A DNA stretch of 64,000 bases from Streptomyces sp. NBC_01298. Its GTDB lineage: Bacteria > Actinomycetota > Actinomycetes > Streptomycetales > Streptomycetaceae. Location: the NCBI RefSeq assembly GCF_035978755.1, contig NZ_CP108414.1, positions 5,208,001 through 5,272,000 of the forward strand. The letters run 5' to 3'. The notes beneath the pieces are model-generated. The model was not told the DNA's origin and did not search any database. It was given only the letters and a program-made list of their open reading frames with translations. Position 1 is the first letter of the stretch. Each line of letters opens with the position of its first letter. Shown here piece after piece: positions 15,224 to 24,061 of this stretch. A program made the translations under genes and the position numbers.

Positions 15224-16545
15224 TGCTCCATGGTCTTGATCATGTCCATGGACTGCTCCGCGCCCTGGTGGGCCACCAGCCGGCCCTGCTGGACCACCTG
15301 GAAGGTGACCCGCCCGTTGACCATGCGGGGAAAGCCGGAGACGGCGCGCATGTCGTCGTAGCGCCAGCTGAGGTCGGGGGTCAGGCCGCCGGTCTGGACG
15401 GGTTCGGCCTGGTTGAGCTTGCGCGCGAGGTTGCGCCCGGTGATGGTCTCGTCCTCCTTGAACCGCTTCACCATCTCGCTGAACACCGTGTACGCGATCC
15501 AGGTGTTCTGGGCGCCGCTGTCGTCGGGGTCCACGGCGTTGTCACCGAAGGCGTGCTCGGAGACGACCTTGCGCATCTGCGTCCAGAGCGGATCGGTGGA
15601 GACCGGGTACCAGCTGGTGACGTAGGCGCCCTCGAAGGGGCTCTCCTTGCCGCCGGTGCGGTCGACCAGGGCCTGGCTGACCGAGCCGAGGACCGAGGAG
15701 ATCTGCGGCTTGCGGTTCTGGACGTCGGCACGGCGGAAGGCGTCGAAGAAGGTCTCGGTACGGGCGCCGAGCACGGCGGCCACGCAGCCCTTCTCCTTCC
15801 CGTCCTTCGCGGAGGGGGCGTCGCCCTTCGAGGCGCCGCGGGGTGCGGTGGCGGCCAGTGCCTCGTCGGCCTGGGCGCGGAGGTCGGCGGAGTCTTCGGC
15901 GGCCCGGATGTCGCTGGCCGCGGCCATCTGGTTCGCCTTGAGGCCGGCGTTGAGCTGGCCCGGCAGGGAGTCGCCGGCGAGGGTGTCGGGACGGACCAGG
16001 GCGACCTTGGCGCAGGTGCGCCCCAGCAGGTGGCCGGCGCCGGCCACCAGGACGGGCTGGCCGCCGTTGACCGGGTAGGAGAGCGGGGACTGGAACTCCT
16101 CGGGGGAGACCCCGTACCCGCCGATGAACGGGATGCCCGCGACTTCCAGCGGGGCCATGAAGGCGCGTCCGTGCTGGCTGTAGGAGCCGACGACGGCGAC
16201 GGCCTTCTCGGCGACCGCCTTGCGGGCGCAGTCGGCGGCGCCGGTGGGCGTGTTGCGCTCGTTGCAGGTCAGGACGCGGAGCTTGCGGCCGTTGATGCCG
16301 CCCTTGGAGTTGACCCAGCGTTCGTAGGCCTTGGCCATGCCGGGCATGCCCGGCATGTTGGTCGCCGAGGAGTCCTCCGGGGCGAAGGTCATGACGGTGA
16401 GGGTCTCGGCGCCCCCGGAGCCCCCCGAGCCTCCGGGGAGCGCCCCGCAGCCGGCGATGAGACACGCGCCCATCGCCATGGCCGTGGTCCGGGCCAGAAA
16501 GGTTCGGGAGAGTGCCGCTGCGCTTCGCCGGGTGGTCATGTGCAT
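15208..16545 (-). CDS. ABC transporter substrate-binding lipoprotein, branched-chain amino acid type
   Basis: This 445-residue protein has an N-terminal lipoprotein signal ending LIAGCG, with Cys near residue 28. It then shows the periplasmic-binding-protein type 1 fold typical of LivJ-like receptors (MAKAYERWVNSKGGINGRKL, VGSYSQHGRAFMAPLEVAG, GIPFIGGYGVS). It binds a small molecule outside the membrane, probably an amino acid or related compound. No permease or ATPase gene adjoins it, so it may work as an orphan receptor or with a distant transporter. The ATG at 16545 is preferred because it gives the canonical short basic N-region. It converges on the membrane protein gene at 13766-15157. 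Confidence 0.85.
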   Translation of the reverse strand: MHMTTRRSAAALSRTFLARTTAMAMGACLIAGCGALPGGSGGSGGAETLTVMTFAPEDSSATNMPGMPGMAKAYERWVNSKGGINGRKLRVLTCNERNTPTGAADCARKAVAEKAVAVVGSYSQHGRAFMAPLEVAGIPFIGGYGVSPEEFQSPLSYPVNGGQPVLVAGAGHLLGRTCAKVALVRPDTLAGDSLPGQLNAGLKANQMAAASDIRAAEDSADLRAQADEALAATAPRGASKGDAPSAKDGKEKGCVAAVLGARTETFFDAFRRADVQNRKPQISSVLGSVSQALVDRTGGKESPFEGAYVTSWYPVSTDPLWTQMRKVVSEHAFGDNAVDPDDSGAQNTWIAYTVFSEMVKRFKEDETITGRNLARKLNQAEPVQTGGLTPDLSWRYDDMRAVSGFPRMVNGRVTFQVVQQGRLVAHQGAEQSMDMIKTMEQAPRS

Positions 16546-16714
16546 GCACCATTCCGCGCCCGGGGTAACTGAAGTACGAGGTGCGCGCAACATCGAGTGA
16601 CGGTGAGGTGAATTACGGGTGTCGCCCACACGGTGAGTGAGCGCCCGTCGGGTCCGTGCGGGCCGGGCACGGGTGCCTCAAGATCGCGCCGGACGGGAAC
16701 GTACGATCGAAAGC

Positions 16715-17218
16715 GTGACATTCGCCCAAGGTTCGAAGAACTCTTCCCGCCGCGGCGGCCGCTCCTCCACCATGGGCGGCATGCCCCTCAACGACATGCC
16801 GTGGTGGCGCTGGCGCAGCAACGTGCGCTCGGCGCTGCACATGCTTTCCGACCCCGCGTTCCAAGAGGACACCTGGCTGGCCGCCGCCGAAGGGTACGGG
16901 GACGTCACCGACGCCGTGTACCGGCTCGTCGAGGACACCTGGCTCGACAGCTGGTCCGCGGACAAGTACGTCGGCACGATCTTCCGCGATGCGCAGGAGG
17001 CGGCCCTCGTGGACCTCGCCGTGCTGCGGGTGCTGCGGATCATGCACCAGATAGGCCCCGACGCCCCGGTCTCCGGATACCTGGAGCACCACGCCTGGCC
17101 GGAGGCGGTACGGGCCGCGCGCGAGGCCCACGTACGACTGGCGACGGCGGACGGGGAGGACCCGGACGTGCGTCCGTGCTCACTGGACGTCCTGCGGATC
17201 CTCACGCGCGCGGTGTGA
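16715..17218 (+). CDS. SCO4402 family protein
   Basis: This 167-residue protein has the highly conserved stretch MGGMPLNDMPWWRWRSNVRS, then ALHMLSDPAFQEDTWLAAAEG, then DVTDAVYRLVEDTWLD. I recognise this as the actinobacterial SCO4402 family, whose function is unknown. There is no signal peptide or membrane helix. The GTG at 16715 is the last start before the conserved block that allows the usual short basic N-terminus; GTG and ATG starts further upstream would add an Arg-rich extension. It ends 19 bp before purU, and the pair is probably co-transcribed, as in S. coelicolor (SCO4402-SCO4403, from memory). Confidence 0.85.
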   Translation: MTFAQGSKNSSRRGGRSSTMGGMPLNDMPWWRWRSNVRSALHMLSDPAFQEDTWLAAAEGYGDVTDAVYRLVEDTWLDSWSADKYVGTIFRDAQEAALVDLAVLRVLRIMHQIGPDAPVSGYLEHHAWPEAVRAAREAHVRLATADGEDPDVRPCSLDVLRILTRAV

Positions 17219-17237
17219 TGTGGAAGGCTGTGGGGTC

Positions 17238-18113
17238 ATGAGCGACGACCCGCAGCCCCAGGCCCCGCAGCAGTACGTACTGACCCTCTCATGCCCGGAC
17301 AAGCAGGGCATCGTGCACGCCGTGTCCAGCTACCTGTTCATGACCGGGTGCAACATCGAGGACAGTCAGCAGTTCGGCGACCGCGACACCGGTCTCTTCT
17401 TCATGCGGGTCCACTTCGCGGCCGACGCTCCGGTGACCGTGGAGAAGCTGCGCGCCAGCTTCGCCGCGATCGGCGACTCCTTCCGGATGGACTGGCAGAT
17501 CCACCGCTCCGACGAGCGCATGCGGATCGTGCTGATGGTGTCGAAGTTCGGGCACTGCCTCAACGACCTGCTGTTCCGCCACCGGATCGGCGCGCTGCCG
17601 GTGGAGATCGCGGCCGTGGTCTCGAACCACACCGACTTCGAGGAACTGGTCGGCTCCTACGGGGTCCCGTTCGTGCACATCCCGGTGACGAAGGACACGA
17701 AGGCGGCGGCGGAGGCGCGGCTGCTGGAGCTGGTGCGGGCCGAGGAGGTGGACCTCGTGGTCCTCGCGCGGTACATGCAGGTGCTGTCGGACACCCTGTG
17801 CAAGGAGCTGAGCGGGCGGATCATCAACATCCACCACTCGTTCCTGCCGAGCTTCAAGGGCGCGAAGCCGTACCACCAGGCGCACGCCCGCGGCGTGAAG
17901 CTGATCGGCGCGACCGCTCACTACGTGACGGCGGACCTGGACGAGGGCCCGATCATCGAGCAGGAGGTCGAGCGGGTGGGGCACGAGGTCACCCCGGACC
18001 AGCTCGTGGCGATCGGCCGGGACGTGGAGTGCCAGGCGCTGGCGCGGGCCGTGAAGTGGCACAGCGAGCACCGGGTCCTGCTGAACGGGACCCGGACGGT
18101 CGTCTTCACGTAG
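17238..18113 (+). CDS. purU: Formyltetrahydrofolate deformylase
   Basis: This 291-residue enzyme hydrolyses 10-formyl-tetrahydrofolate to formate and tetrahydrofolate, balancing one-carbon pools. An N-terminal ACT regulatory domain covers about residues 13-90 (LTLSCPDKQGIVHAVSSYLF). The formyltransferase-fold catalytic domain (about 97-280) carries the family triad: Asn197 and His199 in INIHHSFLPSF, and Asp235 in ADLDEGPII. The length is normal for PurU. The ATG at 17238 follows GGAAGGCTGTGGGG. It lies 19 bp downstream of the SCO4402-family gene. Confidence 0.96.
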   Translation: MSDDPQPQAPQQYVLTLSCPDKQGIVHAVSSYLFMTGCNIEDSQQFGDRDTGLFFMRVHFAADAPVTVEKLRASFAAIGDSFRMDWQIHRSDERMRIVLMVSKFGHCLNDLLFRHRIGALPVEIAAVVSNHTDFEELVGSYGVPFVHIPVTKDTKAAAEARLLELVRAEEVDLVVLARYMQVLSDTLCKELSGRIINIHHSFLPSFKGAKPYHQAHARGVKLIGATAHYVTADLDEGPIIEQEVERVGHEVTPDQLVAIGRDVECQALARAVKWHSEHRVLLNGTRTVVFT

Positions 18114-18136
18114 GGCCGGCCCCCGCGCGGGCGGTG

Positions 18137-18202
18137 GGCCCTGCATCCGGGGCCCTGTATCGGGGGCCCTACACCGGGCCCTGAATCCGGCCCTACATCC
18201 GG
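18137..18202. repeat. Five tandem 12-14-bp repeats between purU and the anti-sigma gene
   Basis: Five consecutive units of the pattern GGCCCTGYATCCGG (18137-18150, 18151-18164, 18165-18177, 18178-18190, 18191-18202) lie between convergent genes. They run over the stop codon of the minus-strand gene. The array may act as a terminator or be a local slippage product. Confidence 0.7.
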
Positions 18203-19620
18203 CTCAGGGAGGCCGCCGCGAAGAGGACGTCGCGGATGGCCTCGCGGTCGCCGTTCTGGCCGACCGCGGCATCCTCCGGGGAGATGTGGCCCGCGGCGAG
18301 CTGGCAGAACTCGACGCCGTCCAGGGCGATCCGGGCCACCGTGTGGTCCGGTGAGGGCTTCGCCGCGGGGGAGTCCAGTGCGATGTCCCAGCCGCCGCCT
18401 CCCGCGCCCTCGATCTCCAGGTGCAGGGTCCGGCCCGGCGCCCCCGCCGCGACCAGCCCGCGCGCCGGCGCCGCCAGTCCCGCCCGCCGGCGCCCGGCCA
18501 GGGCCGCCGGCAGGAGCCGGGCCGCCAGGTCGATCATCCGGTTCAGGTGCGGCGCGGACGGCGGCCCGTACGGATAGTCCACCGCCTCCGCGATGTCCAC
18601 GGCGTGCACCCAGCACTCGAAGGCCCGCTCCAGGAACGCGTCCCCGAGGGGCAGGGCGAAGCCGCCGTAGTCCACGTCCAGTTCGGCCACGCCGCTGCCC
18701 GCGAAGGAGACCGTACGGACCAGGGTATGGCCCTGCTCCCGCCACGGCTCGCGGACCCGGCGGGTGGTCGGGTACGGGGAGTCCTCCCAGAACCGTTCCG
18801 TGCGCTCGGCCGGGGTGTCCGCCGACGCCTCCGGCCCCAGGGGGTCGTCCAGGCCCAGCGCGGCCGCCACGAGGCCGTCCACCGCCAGCAGGTGCCCGAT
18901 GACCCCGGCCACCGTGGTCCGGCGGGTCTGGCGCCGCTCCTCCTCGAACCACTTCAGCCGGACCGGGGTGTGCCACTCCGAGTCCCCGAAGTCCCGCAGC
19001 AGCGCGTCGAGCCGCGCCGTCTCGGTGTCGTACGGGCTCGCCCACACCGGCACCGGGATGCGGGCGGGACGCTTGCCGAGGCAGTCCTCCAGCACGCGCG
19101 AGCGCAGCAGCGGCTTGAGGTCGAGGGTCTCCTCCGGGCGCAGCAGCCCCACGGCGTCGCGCAGCCGCAGGGCCTCCTCGGCGCAGCGCGCGCATTCGGT
19201 GAGGTGGTCCTCGACGGCCTGGGTCTCCTCCGCGGAGCAGGCCGCCAGGGCCCAGGCGCCGAGCAGGGACTTCAGTACGGCGTGGGTGGGCGGCGGCGCT
19301 GCCGGGACGGGCTCCGGTTCGGGCTCGGCGGGTGCCGGTGCGGCCACGAAGTCGGTGACCTCCGGGTACCGCGTGAACTGCGCGTACTCGGCGTCGTCCA
19401 GGGCGTCCAGGGCGTCCAGGGAGTCGAGGTCCTCCGGCCCGTCGGGGTCCAGGGGCCCCTCCGCGGACGGCGCGTACCCCGGCCGCGCGAGGTCGAGGTC
19501 GTCGGCTGCCCCGCGCGGTCCCGGTATGCGCGCCGGGCCGTTGGCGCGGTTCGGGGGCTGCTCGTGCCGCTCGTACTCCTCGCCGTCGTCTTCGCCGAAG
19601 GGGCTCGGTGGCGTCGTCAT
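18193..19620 (-). CDS. Anti-sigma factor-like protein: zinc finger fused to maleylpyruvate isomerase/mycothiol S-transferase fold
   Basis: This 475-residue protein has an acidic Pro/Ala/Asp-rich N-terminus (1-125). It then has an anti-sigma zinc-finger-like block with the H-x3-C-x2-C core HLTECARC (near residue 150). The rest is an MDMPI-type DinB-like domain (about 215-475: GDSEWHTPVRLKWF, TTVAGVIGHLLAVDGLV, AFECWVHAVDIAEAV). Its start overlaps the stop of the sigma gene (ATGA), so it is translated with it. I infer it binds and restrains that sigma factor; the MDMPI domain may sense mycothiol or a metal. Confidence 0.85.
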   Translation of the reverse strand: MTTPPSPFGEDDGEEYERHEQPPNRANGPARIPGPRGAADDLDLARPGYAPSAEGPLDPDGPEDLDSLDALDALDDAEYAQFTRYPEVTDFVAAPAPAEPEPEPVPAAPPPTHAVLKSLLGAWALAACSAEETQAVEDHLTECARCAEEALRLRDAVGLLRPEETLDLKPLLRSRVLEDCLGKRPARIPVPVWASPYDTETARLDALLRDFGDSEWHTPVRLKWFEEERRQTRRTTVAGVIGHLLAVDGLVAAALGLDDPLGPEASADTPAERTERFWEDSPYPTTRRVREPWREQGHTLVRTVSFAGSGVAELDVDYGGFALPLGDAFLERAFECWVHAVDIAEAVDYPYGPPSAPHLNRMIDLAARLLPAALAGRRRAGLAAPARGLVAAGAPGRTLHLEIEGAGGGGWDIALDSPAAKPSPDHTVARIALDGVEFCQLAAGHISPEDAAVGQNGDREAIRDVLFAAASLSRM

Positions 19621-20195
19621 CGGGTGGATCCATATCCGGAGGGGCCGTACCCGGGCGGCACGGTGTCGTCGCGCGGGACGGCGTTGGCCGTGGACAGGAG
19701 TTGCAGGCCCAGGCGCAGCCGGCGCCGGGCCTCGTCCTCGCTGATCTGCAGGTCGGCGGCGGCCTGGCGGTAGTCGCGGCGCTTGAAGTAGGCGAGTTCG
19801 AGCGCGGCCCGCAGGGGCGCGGGCATGGAGGTGACGATGAAGTCGGCGCGGGCCGCCGCGTTGGCGCTGCGCACCTTCTGTTCCAGTTCCTCGCGGGAGC
19901 CGTTGCCCAGTTCGGCCTGGCGCAGGCGGGCGACGGCCTGCCCCTGGGTGATGCGGGCGACCCAGGAGCGCATGGAGCCCTGTTTGGGGTCGTAGGCGTC
20001 CGGGTTCTCCCAGATGTAGCCGAAGACCTCGCGGGTGATCCGGTCGGCGGCCTTCTCGTCGTTCAGGACCCGGTGGGCGAGGCTGTGCACGAGCGAGGCG
20101 AAGCGGTCGTACAGCTCTCCGAGCGCGGCGGCCTCGCCGCGGGCCAGGCGTTGTTGCATGCGGCGGTCCCAGCGCGGTGGTGCGTCCTTCGGCAT
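19617..20195 (-). CDS. ECF-type RNA polymerase sigma factor
   Basis: This 192-residue sigma factor has region 2 from about residue 25 to 95 (LGELYDRFASLVHSLAHRVL, then FGYIWENPDAYDPKQGSMRS). Region 4 spans about 118-170 (LRAALELAYFKRRDYRQAAA, then DLQISEDEARRRLRLGLQLL). The C-terminal 25 residues are Gly/Pro-rich. It is the first gene of a two-gene operon with its putative anti-sigma partner, with a 4-bp overlap. The signal and target promoters are unknown. Confidence 0.9.
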   Translation of the reverse strand: MPKDAPPRWDRRMQQRLARGEAAALGELYDRFASLVHSLAHRVLNDEKAADRITREVFGYIWENPDAYDPKQGSMRSWVARITQGQAVARLRQAELGNGSREELEQKVRSANAAARADFIVTSMPAPLRAALELAYFKRRDYRQAAADLQISEDEARRRLRLGLQLLSTANAVPRDDTVPPGYGPSGYGSTR

Positions 20196-20514
20196 CGTGC
20201 CCCCAGCCGGATTCCCGGTTCAAGCCGTGTGTCGACCACTCGAATGTAGTGGGCATGCAGCGGTGTGCGCCCGTTTTGCCAGAAGCTCGTCCCGGAACGG
20301 CGCCCTCCGTGATACGGGCGTCGCGCGGCGTGAACGCGGATGTCGGGCCCGCCCCATGGGTACAGGCGTACGCGCCCCACCGCGCTCCTCGTGCGCTGGT
20401 TCGATGCGGCCACCTCCTTGACCGCTTCGCTTAACGCGCAGGCCACGTAGGCCTTACGCTCCTGTCCTGTCTTGAACTGCACCCCACCGCATACGTGAAG
20501 GCGGAACGCCGAAT
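20196..20514. other. Divergent promoter region, sigma factor / EF-hand gene
   Basis: This is a 319-bp gap between divergently transcribed genes and must hold both promoters. The only structure I see is a short inverted repeat CCACT-N7-AGTGG (20236-20252), about 45 bp upstream of the sigma gene start. There is no gene-like reading frame. Confidence 0.4.
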
Positions 20515-21033
20515 ATGGACAGCGCAGAATACGAGCGCAAGATCGCCGCCCGCTTCGCCACCTTCGACCAGGACGGGTCGGGGTACATCGACCGGGAGGA
20601 CTTCAGTACGGCGGCCAAGGCGGTCCTGGCCGAATTCGCCGTCGCCGCCCGGTCCGACCGGGGCCAGGCCGTCTTCGCCGGCGCGGAGGCCTTCTGGCAG
20701 GGCATGGCCGGCATCGCGGACGTGGACGGCGACCAGCGGGTGTCCCGCGAGGAGTTCGTCACGGGCGCGGCGAAGCGGCTGCGGGACAACCCGCACCGGT
20801 TCGCGGAGATCGCGCGGCCGTTCCTGCGCGCGGTGATCGCGGCGGCGGACCCGGACGGGCCCGGCGCGACTCCGGCGGCGACGGCCCGCGTGCTGCGCGT
20901 GCTGGGCACTCCGGAGGAGCTGGCGGGCCCGGTCGCGGCGGCCCTGGACGCGGACGGCGACGGCCGCATCACGGAGGACGAGATCCTGGCGGCCTTCGCG
21001 GGCTACTGCGGGGTGGCCGCGCCGGACGCGTAG
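20515..21033 (+). CDS. EF-hand calcium-binding protein
   Basis: This 172-residue calmodulin-like (calerythrin-type) protein has three clear EF-hand loops: DQDGSGYIDRED (18-29), DVDGDQRVSREE (69-80) and DADGDGRITEDE (near the C-terminus). A fourth, degenerate site around ADPDGPGATPAA is unlikely to bind. It is cytosolic, without a signal peptide. Streptomyces have several such Cab proteins thought to buffer calcium during aerial growth and germination. It is divergent from the sigma operon and convergent with the acyl-CoA ligase gene. Confidence 0.92.
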   Translation: MDSAEYERKIAARFATFDQDGSGYIDREDFSTAAKAVLAEFAVAARSDRGQAVFAGAEAFWQGMAGIADVDGDQRVSREEFVTGAAKRLRDNPHRFAEIARPFLRAVIAAADPDGPGATPAATARVLRVLGTPEELAGPVAAALDADGDGRITEDEILAAFAGYCGVAAPDA

Positions 21034-21114
21034 GCGCCGGCGTGGGCCCGGGTCTGGGCCTGGGCGTTGGCGTGGGCGGGGCCGGGAGCCCCGCCCGGGC
21101 GGGGGCCTACGCGT
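21026..21114. terminator. Bidirectional terminator spanning both stop codons
   Basis: Outer arms ACGCGTAGGC (21026-21035) and GCCTACGCGT (21105-21114) are perfectly complementary, and each contains the TAG stop of one convergent gene. Inside lies a second hairpin, GGCGGGGC-CGGGA-GCCCCGCC (21075-21095). Confidence 0.75.
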
Positions 21115-22660
21115 ACCGTTCGCGGAGTTTGTACTTGAGGACCTTGCGCAGGGCGTCGTTGCGGGGCAGGGCCTCGACCAGTTCCAGTTGTTCCGGGAGC
21201 TTGTGCGGGGAGAGGCCCTCCGTGCGGAGGTGGGAGGTCACCTCGGCCAGGGTCAGCGGGGCCGCGCCCGCGGGCTGTTCGACGACCGCGCAGACGCGTT
21301 CGCCGCGTTCCGGGTCCGGCAGGCCTATGACGGCGACGTCGGCCACCGCCGGGAGCTGGTGGAGCAGGTCCTCGATCTCCTTCGCCGAGATGTTCTCGCC
21401 CTTGCGGATGATGACGTCCTTGCTGCGGCCGGTCAGGACCAGGTAGCCGTCCTTGGTGAGGTGACCGAGGTCGCCGGTGACCAGGTAGCCGTCGGCGTCG
21501 AAGACCCCGGCGTTCTCTTCCCGCCCCAGGTATCCCCGGCAGACCGCCTCTCCGCGCAGGCGGACCTCCCCGTCGGTGTCCGGGGGGAGGAGCGCCCCTT
21601 CCGGGGTCGTGATGCGGATCGACATGCCCTGCGGCGGCCGGCCCTCGGTGGTGGCGAGGTTCTCCGCGGTGTCGTCCGGGGCGCCCATCGTGATCATGGG
21701 GACCTCGGTCATGCCGTAGCCGTGGGTGAGCTGGCAGCCCAGTTCGCGGACCACCGCGTGGTAGATCTCCGGGGGCTTCGGCGCCCCGCCGCCCGCGAGG
21801 AGGCGGAGGGTGGGGATGAGCTTGGCGGACGGGTCCTTGCGCTGCTCGGTGAGGAACATCGAGTAGAAGGCCGTGGAGCCGCCGGCGACGGTGACGCCGT
21901 GGCGCCGGTAGCCGTCCAGGGCGTCGGGCATCGCGAACTTCTCGAAGAGGACCGCCGGGAACCCGTAGAGCAGCAGCATCACCGTGTAGTCGGGTCCGGC
22001 GATGTGGGCGAACGGGAAGGCCATCGAGCCGACGTCGTCCGGTGACAGGTGCAGGGCGTGGGCCAGGCAGGAGCCGCCGGCGATGAGGGAGCGGTCCGTG
22101 TGCAGGACGCCCTTGGGGTCCGAGGTGGTGCCCGAGGTCCAGTAGATCCACCGGACCGAGACGCCGTCCCCGGGGGGCGGGGGGAGCACCGCCGGGTCGC
22201 CCGTCGGGAGGGTGGCGTAGGCCTCGAAGACGCCGCGGGCGCCGAGGCGGTGCGCCATGGCCGTGTGGTCGAAGCCGCGCCAGACGCCGGGGACGGCGAA
22301 GAACTCCGCCTTGGACTCGCGCAGGGCGAAGCCGACCTCACGGTCCCGGTAGAAGGGGATGACGGGGGTCTGGACGGCGCCGATGCGGGCGAGGGCGACC
22401 GAGAGCAGCACGGTCTCGATGCGGGTGGGGAGCTGCCAGGCGACCACCGTGCCGGGGCGCACCCCCATGTCGTGGAGGCCGGCCGCGACCTGCTCGGACC
22501 GGTCGCGCAGCTCGGCGAAGGTCAGCCGCCGGTCGTTCGCGGGATCCTCGGCGGCCTCGATGAGGACGGGGGCGTCGGGGGTCATGGCGGCCCGGCGGGT
22601 GATGAGGTCCCAGAGCGTGCGGGACCGGCTGAGTTCGACTGCGGTGCTGTTGTCCGTCAT
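21107..22660 (-). CDS. AMP-forming acyl-CoA ligase (FadD-like)
   Basis: This 517-residue member of the adenylate-forming superfamily activates a carboxylic acid with ATP and CoA. Motifs are the P-loop-like YWTSGTTSDPKGVLHT (near 170), HGYGMTEVP (near 310), the YLVTGDLGHLTKDGYLVLTG hinge region (near 395) and RKGENISAKEIEDLL. The catalytic C-terminal Lys is expected in NDALRKVLKYKLRE. The substrate is unknown. The gene is divergent from an amidohydrolase/acyl-CoA dehydrogenase operon, and a 15-bp palindrome (22694-22708) lies 34 bp before its ATG. This implies shared TetR-type control and a catabolic role. Confidence 0.92.
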   Translation of the reverse strand: MTDNSTAVELSRSRTLWDLITRRAAMTPDAPVLIEAAEDPANDRRLTFAELRDRSEQVAAGLHDMGVRPGTVVAWQLPTRIETVLLSVALARIGAVQTPVIPFYRDREVGFALRESKAEFFAVPGVWRGFDHTAMAHRLGARGVFEAYATLPTGDPAVLPPPPGDGVSVRWIYWTSGTTSDPKGVLHTDRSLIAGGSCLAHALHLSPDDVGSMAFPFAHIAGPDYTVMLLLYGFPAVLFEKFAMPDALDGYRRHGVTVAGGSTAFYSMFLTEQRKDPSAKLIPTLRLLAGGGAPKPPEIYHAVVRELGCQLTHGYGMTEVPMITMGAPDDTAENLATTEGRPPQGMSIRITTPEGALLPPDTDGEVRLRGEAVCRGYLGREENAGVFDADGYLVTGDLGHLTKDGYLVLTGRSKDVIIRKGENISAKEIEDLLHQLPAVADVAVIGLPDPERGERVCAVVEQPAGAAPLTLAEVTSHLRTEGLSPHKLPEQLELVEALPRNDALRKVLKYKLRERYA

Positions 22661-22693
22661 CCCGGACCCGCCTCCCCTTGGCCGCTCACGTAC

Positions 22694-22708
22694 CTGACGG
22701 ATAGTCAG
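22694..22708. promoter_or_regulatory. TetR-type operator candidate, copy 1
   Basis: CTGACGGATAGTCAG has half-sites CTGAC and GTCAG five bases apart, matching the window-wide motif CTGACGNNNCGTCAG. It is 34 bp upstream of the acyl-CoA ligase start (minus strand). Confidence 0.75.
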
Positions 22709-22778
22709 ATCAAGCGCAGAGCGTAGAGCGCGGACGCTTGTCGGTCCAGGGGTGGGGAGCTAGCTTGGTTCCAGATTT

Positions 22779-22793
22779 CTGACGCCCCATCAG
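22779..22793. promoter_or_regulatory. TetR-type operator candidate, copy 2
   Basis: CTGACGCCCCATCAG is a one-mismatch copy of the shared half-sites and lies 54 bp before the amidohydrolase ATG. With copy 1 it brackets the divergent promoters. Confidence 0.7.
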
Positions 22794-22847
22794 ATTCAGT
22801 ATCGGGTTAGGCGTCGGATTCAGCTTCGGCTTCAGCGAGGGGACATC

Positions 22848-24056
22848 ATGGAACTGCCTCGGATCATCAGCGTCGACGACCACGTCATCGAACCGGCCCA
22901 CCTCTTCGACGTGTGGCTGCCGGCCAAGTACCGCGACCGCGGTCCCAAGGCGCTCACCGCCGGCATCGGCGAGCTCGCCTACACCGGCGGCAAGTACGTG
23001 ATCACCATGGACCCCGACGGCCCGCCCACCGACTGGTGGATCTACGAGGACCTGAAGTTCCCGTACAAGCGCAACATCGCCGCCGTGGGCTTCGACCGGG
23101 ACGAGATGACCCTGGAGGGCATCACCCGCGAGGAGATGCGGCGCGGCTGCTGGGACCCCAAGGCGCGCCTCCTCGACATGGACCTCAACCACGTCGAGGC
23201 CTCCCTGTGCTTCCCGACCTTCCCGCGCTTCTGCGGGCAGACCTTCGCCGAGGCGAAGGACAAGGAAGTGGCCCTGGCCTGCGTGCGCGCGTACAACGAC
23301 TGGATGGTCGAGGAGTGGTGCGGGGACAGCGGGGGCCGGCTCATCCCGCTCTGCATCATCCCGCTCTGGGACATCGACCTGGCCGTCGCCGAGATCCGGC
23401 GCAACGCCGCGCGCGGGGTGCGGGCGGTGACCTTCTCCGAGATCCCCACCCACCTCGGCCTGCCGTCCATCCACACCGGCTACTGGGACCCCTTCTTCGC
23501 CGTCTGCCAGGAGACCGGCACCGTCGTCAACATGCACATCGGGTCCAGCTCCCAGATGCCCGCCGCCTCCCCCGACGCCCCGCCCGCCGTACAGGCGGCG
23601 CTCAGCTTCAACAACGCCATGGCCTCGATGATGGACTTCCTGTTCAGCGGGGTGCTCGTCAAGTTCCCGACGCTGAAACTGGCCTACAGCGAGGGCCAGA
23701 TGGGCTGGATCCCGTACGCCCTGGAGCGCGCCGACGACGTGTGGCAGGAGCACCGGGCCTGGGGCGGGGTCAAGGACCTGATCCCCGAGCCGCCGTCCAC
23801 GTACTACTACCGGCAGATGTTCTGCTGCTTCTTCCGCGACAAGCACGGGATCGCCTCGCTGGACGTCGTCGGCCGCGACAACGCCACCTTCGAGACCGAC
23901 TACCCGCACGTGGACTCGACCTTCCCGCACACCAAGGAGGTCGCCCTCGACCACGTCAAGGGTCTCGATGAGGAGACCGTGTACAAGCTGATGCGCGGAA
24001 ATGCCATCCGCATGCTCGGACTCGACTTCGACAAGGACCGGCGGACGGGGCGGTAG
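22848..24056 (+). CDS. Amidohydrolase-2 family metal-dependent hydrolase
   Basis: This 402-residue TIM-barrel protein is of the ACMSD/LigY-like amidohydrolase-2 family. The N-terminal metal motif is altered to SVDDHVIEP instead of HxH. Later metal or base residues appear as His in VVNMHIGSS and Asp in FETDYPHVDST. Family members decarboxylate or hydrolyse ring-cleavage products. It is the first gene of an operon with two acyl-CoA dehydrogenases; the next start is 5 bp after its stop. An operator-like palindrome lies upstream. I infer a step in catabolism of an alicyclic or branched acyl-CoA. Confidence 0.88.
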   Translation: MELPRIISVDDHVIEPAHLFDVWLPAKYRDRGPKALTAGIGELAYTGGKYVITMDPDGPPTDWWIYEDLKFPYKRNIAAVGFDRDEMTLEGITREEMRRGCWDPKARLLDMDLNHVEASLCFPTFPRFCGQTFAEAKDKEVALACVRAYNDWMVEEWCGDSGGRLIPLCIIPLWDIDLAVAEIRRNAARGVRAVTFSEIPTHLGLPSIHTGYWDPFFAVCQETGTVVNMHIGSSSQMPAASPDAPPAVQAALSFNNAMASMMDFLFSGVLVKFPTLKLAYSEGQMGWIPYALERADDVWQEHRAWGGVKDLIPEPPSTYYYRQMFCCFFRDKHGIASLDVVGRDNATFETDYPHVDSTFPHTKEVALDHVKGLDEETVYKLMRGNAIRMLGLDFDKDRRTGR

Positions 24057-24061
24057 GCGCA

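Noticed and set aside
13810..16572. 920-codon open frame on the plus strand
   Set aside because: It is a GC-driven shadow of the membrane protein gene and the antisense of the substrate-binding protein gene.
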